From: Nitrospirota bacterium
GTDB lineage: Bacteria > Nitrospirota > UBA9217
Direction of reading: 5' to 3'
NCBI GenBank assembly: GCA_021788515.1
Contig: JAJYKN010000064.1
Span: forward strand, 1 to 7,078
DNA length: 7,078 nucleotides
The position numbers were made by a program, and so were the translations under genes. How positions within the stretch are numbered: position 1 is the first letter of the stretch; each line of letters starts with the position of its first letter. Under the pieces are notes generated by a model. The model made no database searches. It saw only the letters and a list, made by a program, of their open reading frames with translations, and had not been told where the DNA came from. Below, in pieces: positions 6,342-7,078 of this stretch.

Positions 6342-7078
6342 TTACTTTCCCTGCGCCTTCGCCTTCACCTTGCGCACGAACGAGGCCGCGCGCATGCCTG
6401 CGACGGACCCCTCGCCCGCCGCAGCCACGATCTGCATTCCGCCGCAGGTGCAGTCTCCGGCAGCGAACACGCCGTCGAGGTTCATACGCTGGTGCTTGTC
6501 CACGATGAGGCAGCCGCGGTCGTCGGTCACTCCCCCCGCTTTCAGGATGAGCTGCGAAATGGGCGTGGAGCCCATGGCGATGAACACCCCTTCGAGAGGG
6601 AGCACTTTTTCGGAGCCGTCCTGGGTGATCTTGAGACCCGTGACCAGTTCGTCTCCGACAACCGCATGGATCTTCGCTACCGGAAGGATCTCCACGTTCG
6701 GCTTGGATTTGAGCCGGTTCATGACAGCCGTCACGATATCGAGCTCCTTGTGCGGCACCATGGTCACCTTTTCGGCGAGGTCGGCAAGGTGGAGCGCCTC
6801 TTCCGCCGCCTCATTATCGGAACCCACAACAGCCACTTTCCTTCCTTTGAAAAAATTACCGTCGCAGGTGGCACAGTACGATACGCCTTTCCCGAGGAAT
6901 TCCTTTGCGCCGGGCACCTCGAGTTTTTTTCTGGCCACGCCGATCGCGATAATGACGACGTGCGCTTCGTAGACCTCGTCGCGCGTGCGAACGCGCTTGA
7001 CCTCTCCCTGCAGTTCCATGTCCACAACTTCCACGGGATAGATGATCGTTGCGCCGAACTTCTCCGCCTGCTGTGCCA
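6342..7078 (-). CDS. trxB: Thioredoxin-reductase-like FAD-dependent oxidoreductase (partial, N-terminus beyond right edge)
   Basis: C-terminal 244 residues of a low-molecular-weight thioredoxin reductase, a flavoprotein that passes electrons through a Cys pair to thioredoxin. The frame is open to the right edge (first whole codon at 7076-7074), beginning AQQAEKFGATIIY, so the N-terminal FAD motif lies outside. Visible are the redox pair in YCATCDG (codons 6875-6864), the linker AIGVARKKLEVPGAKEFLGKGVSYC, and the second FAD contact GVFAAGDCTCGGMQIVAAAGEGSVAG near the C-terminus. The nucleotide-binding half is odd. Where typical enzymes have GGGDSA it reads GSDNEA (6824-6807). Where they have HRRxxxR for the NADPH phosphate it reads PHKELDI (6755-6735). 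The donor may therefore be NADH, ferredoxin or something else rather than NADPH. The stop is followed directly by the palindromic element. The symbol is used by family only; donor and acceptor are not shown. Confidence 0.9.
   Translation of the reverse strand, partial: AQQAEKFGATIIYPVEVVDMELQGEVKRVRTRDEVYEAHVVIIAIGVARKKLEVPGAKEFLGKGVSYCATCDGNFFKGRKVAVVGSDNEAAEEALHLADLAEKVTMVPHKELDIVTAVMNRLKSKPNVEILPVAKIHAVVGDELVTGLKITQDGSEKVLPLEGVFIAMGSTPISQLILKAGGVTDDRGCLIVDKHQRMNLDGVFAAGDCTCGGMQIVAAAGEGSVAGMRAASFVRKVKAKAQGK

Overview
The window is a GC-rich stretch from a Gram-negative bacterium. All seven genes I can support lie on the minus strand, so they are read here from right to left. An outer-membrane Tol system, a typical bacterial gene density and a MoeA fused to a periplasmic-binding-protein-like domain would fit a Nitrospirota, Desulfobacterota or other anaerobic lineage. 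That placement is an inference from gene content only. Both edges cut genes: trxB enters at the right edge without its N-terminus, and tolB leaves at the left edge without its C-terminus.

Right part (6342-7078): the C-terminal two thirds of a thioredoxin-reductase-like flavoprotein. The redox CATC pair is intact, but the two usual NADPH-recognition motifs are not. Between it and the next gene (6194-6341) lies an AT-rich, imperfect palindrome of about 125 bp built from CCAAA/TTTGG motifs. It looks like a dispersed repeat rather than a coding or conventional regulatory sequence.

Middle part (2920-6193): two consecutive but dissimilar moeA genes for the last step of molybdenum (or tungsten) cofactor synthesis. 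The first is a standard MoeA of about 426 residues. The second is a 643-residue MoeA with a C-terminal PBP-like domain. It carries His where the first has the conserved Asp of the D-x-S-x-MDGYAV motif. The pair suggests divided roles in metal insertion or metal choice.

Left part (1-2806): a compact tolQ-tolR-tolA-tolB cluster. tolQ/tolR and tolR/tolA overlap by ATGA, and tolB follows after 68 bp. TolQ, TolR and TolA form the inner-membrane, proton-driven complex, and TolB is the periplasmic partner that links it to Pal (expected beyond the left edge). TolA is short, with a Pro/Ala/Lys-rich linker like TonB. I see no tRNA, rRNA, CRISPR array, transposase or phage gene, and no intergenic stretch longer than 150 bp. 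The most unusual items are the palindromic element, the altered nucleotide site of the reductase and the unequal MoeA pair.
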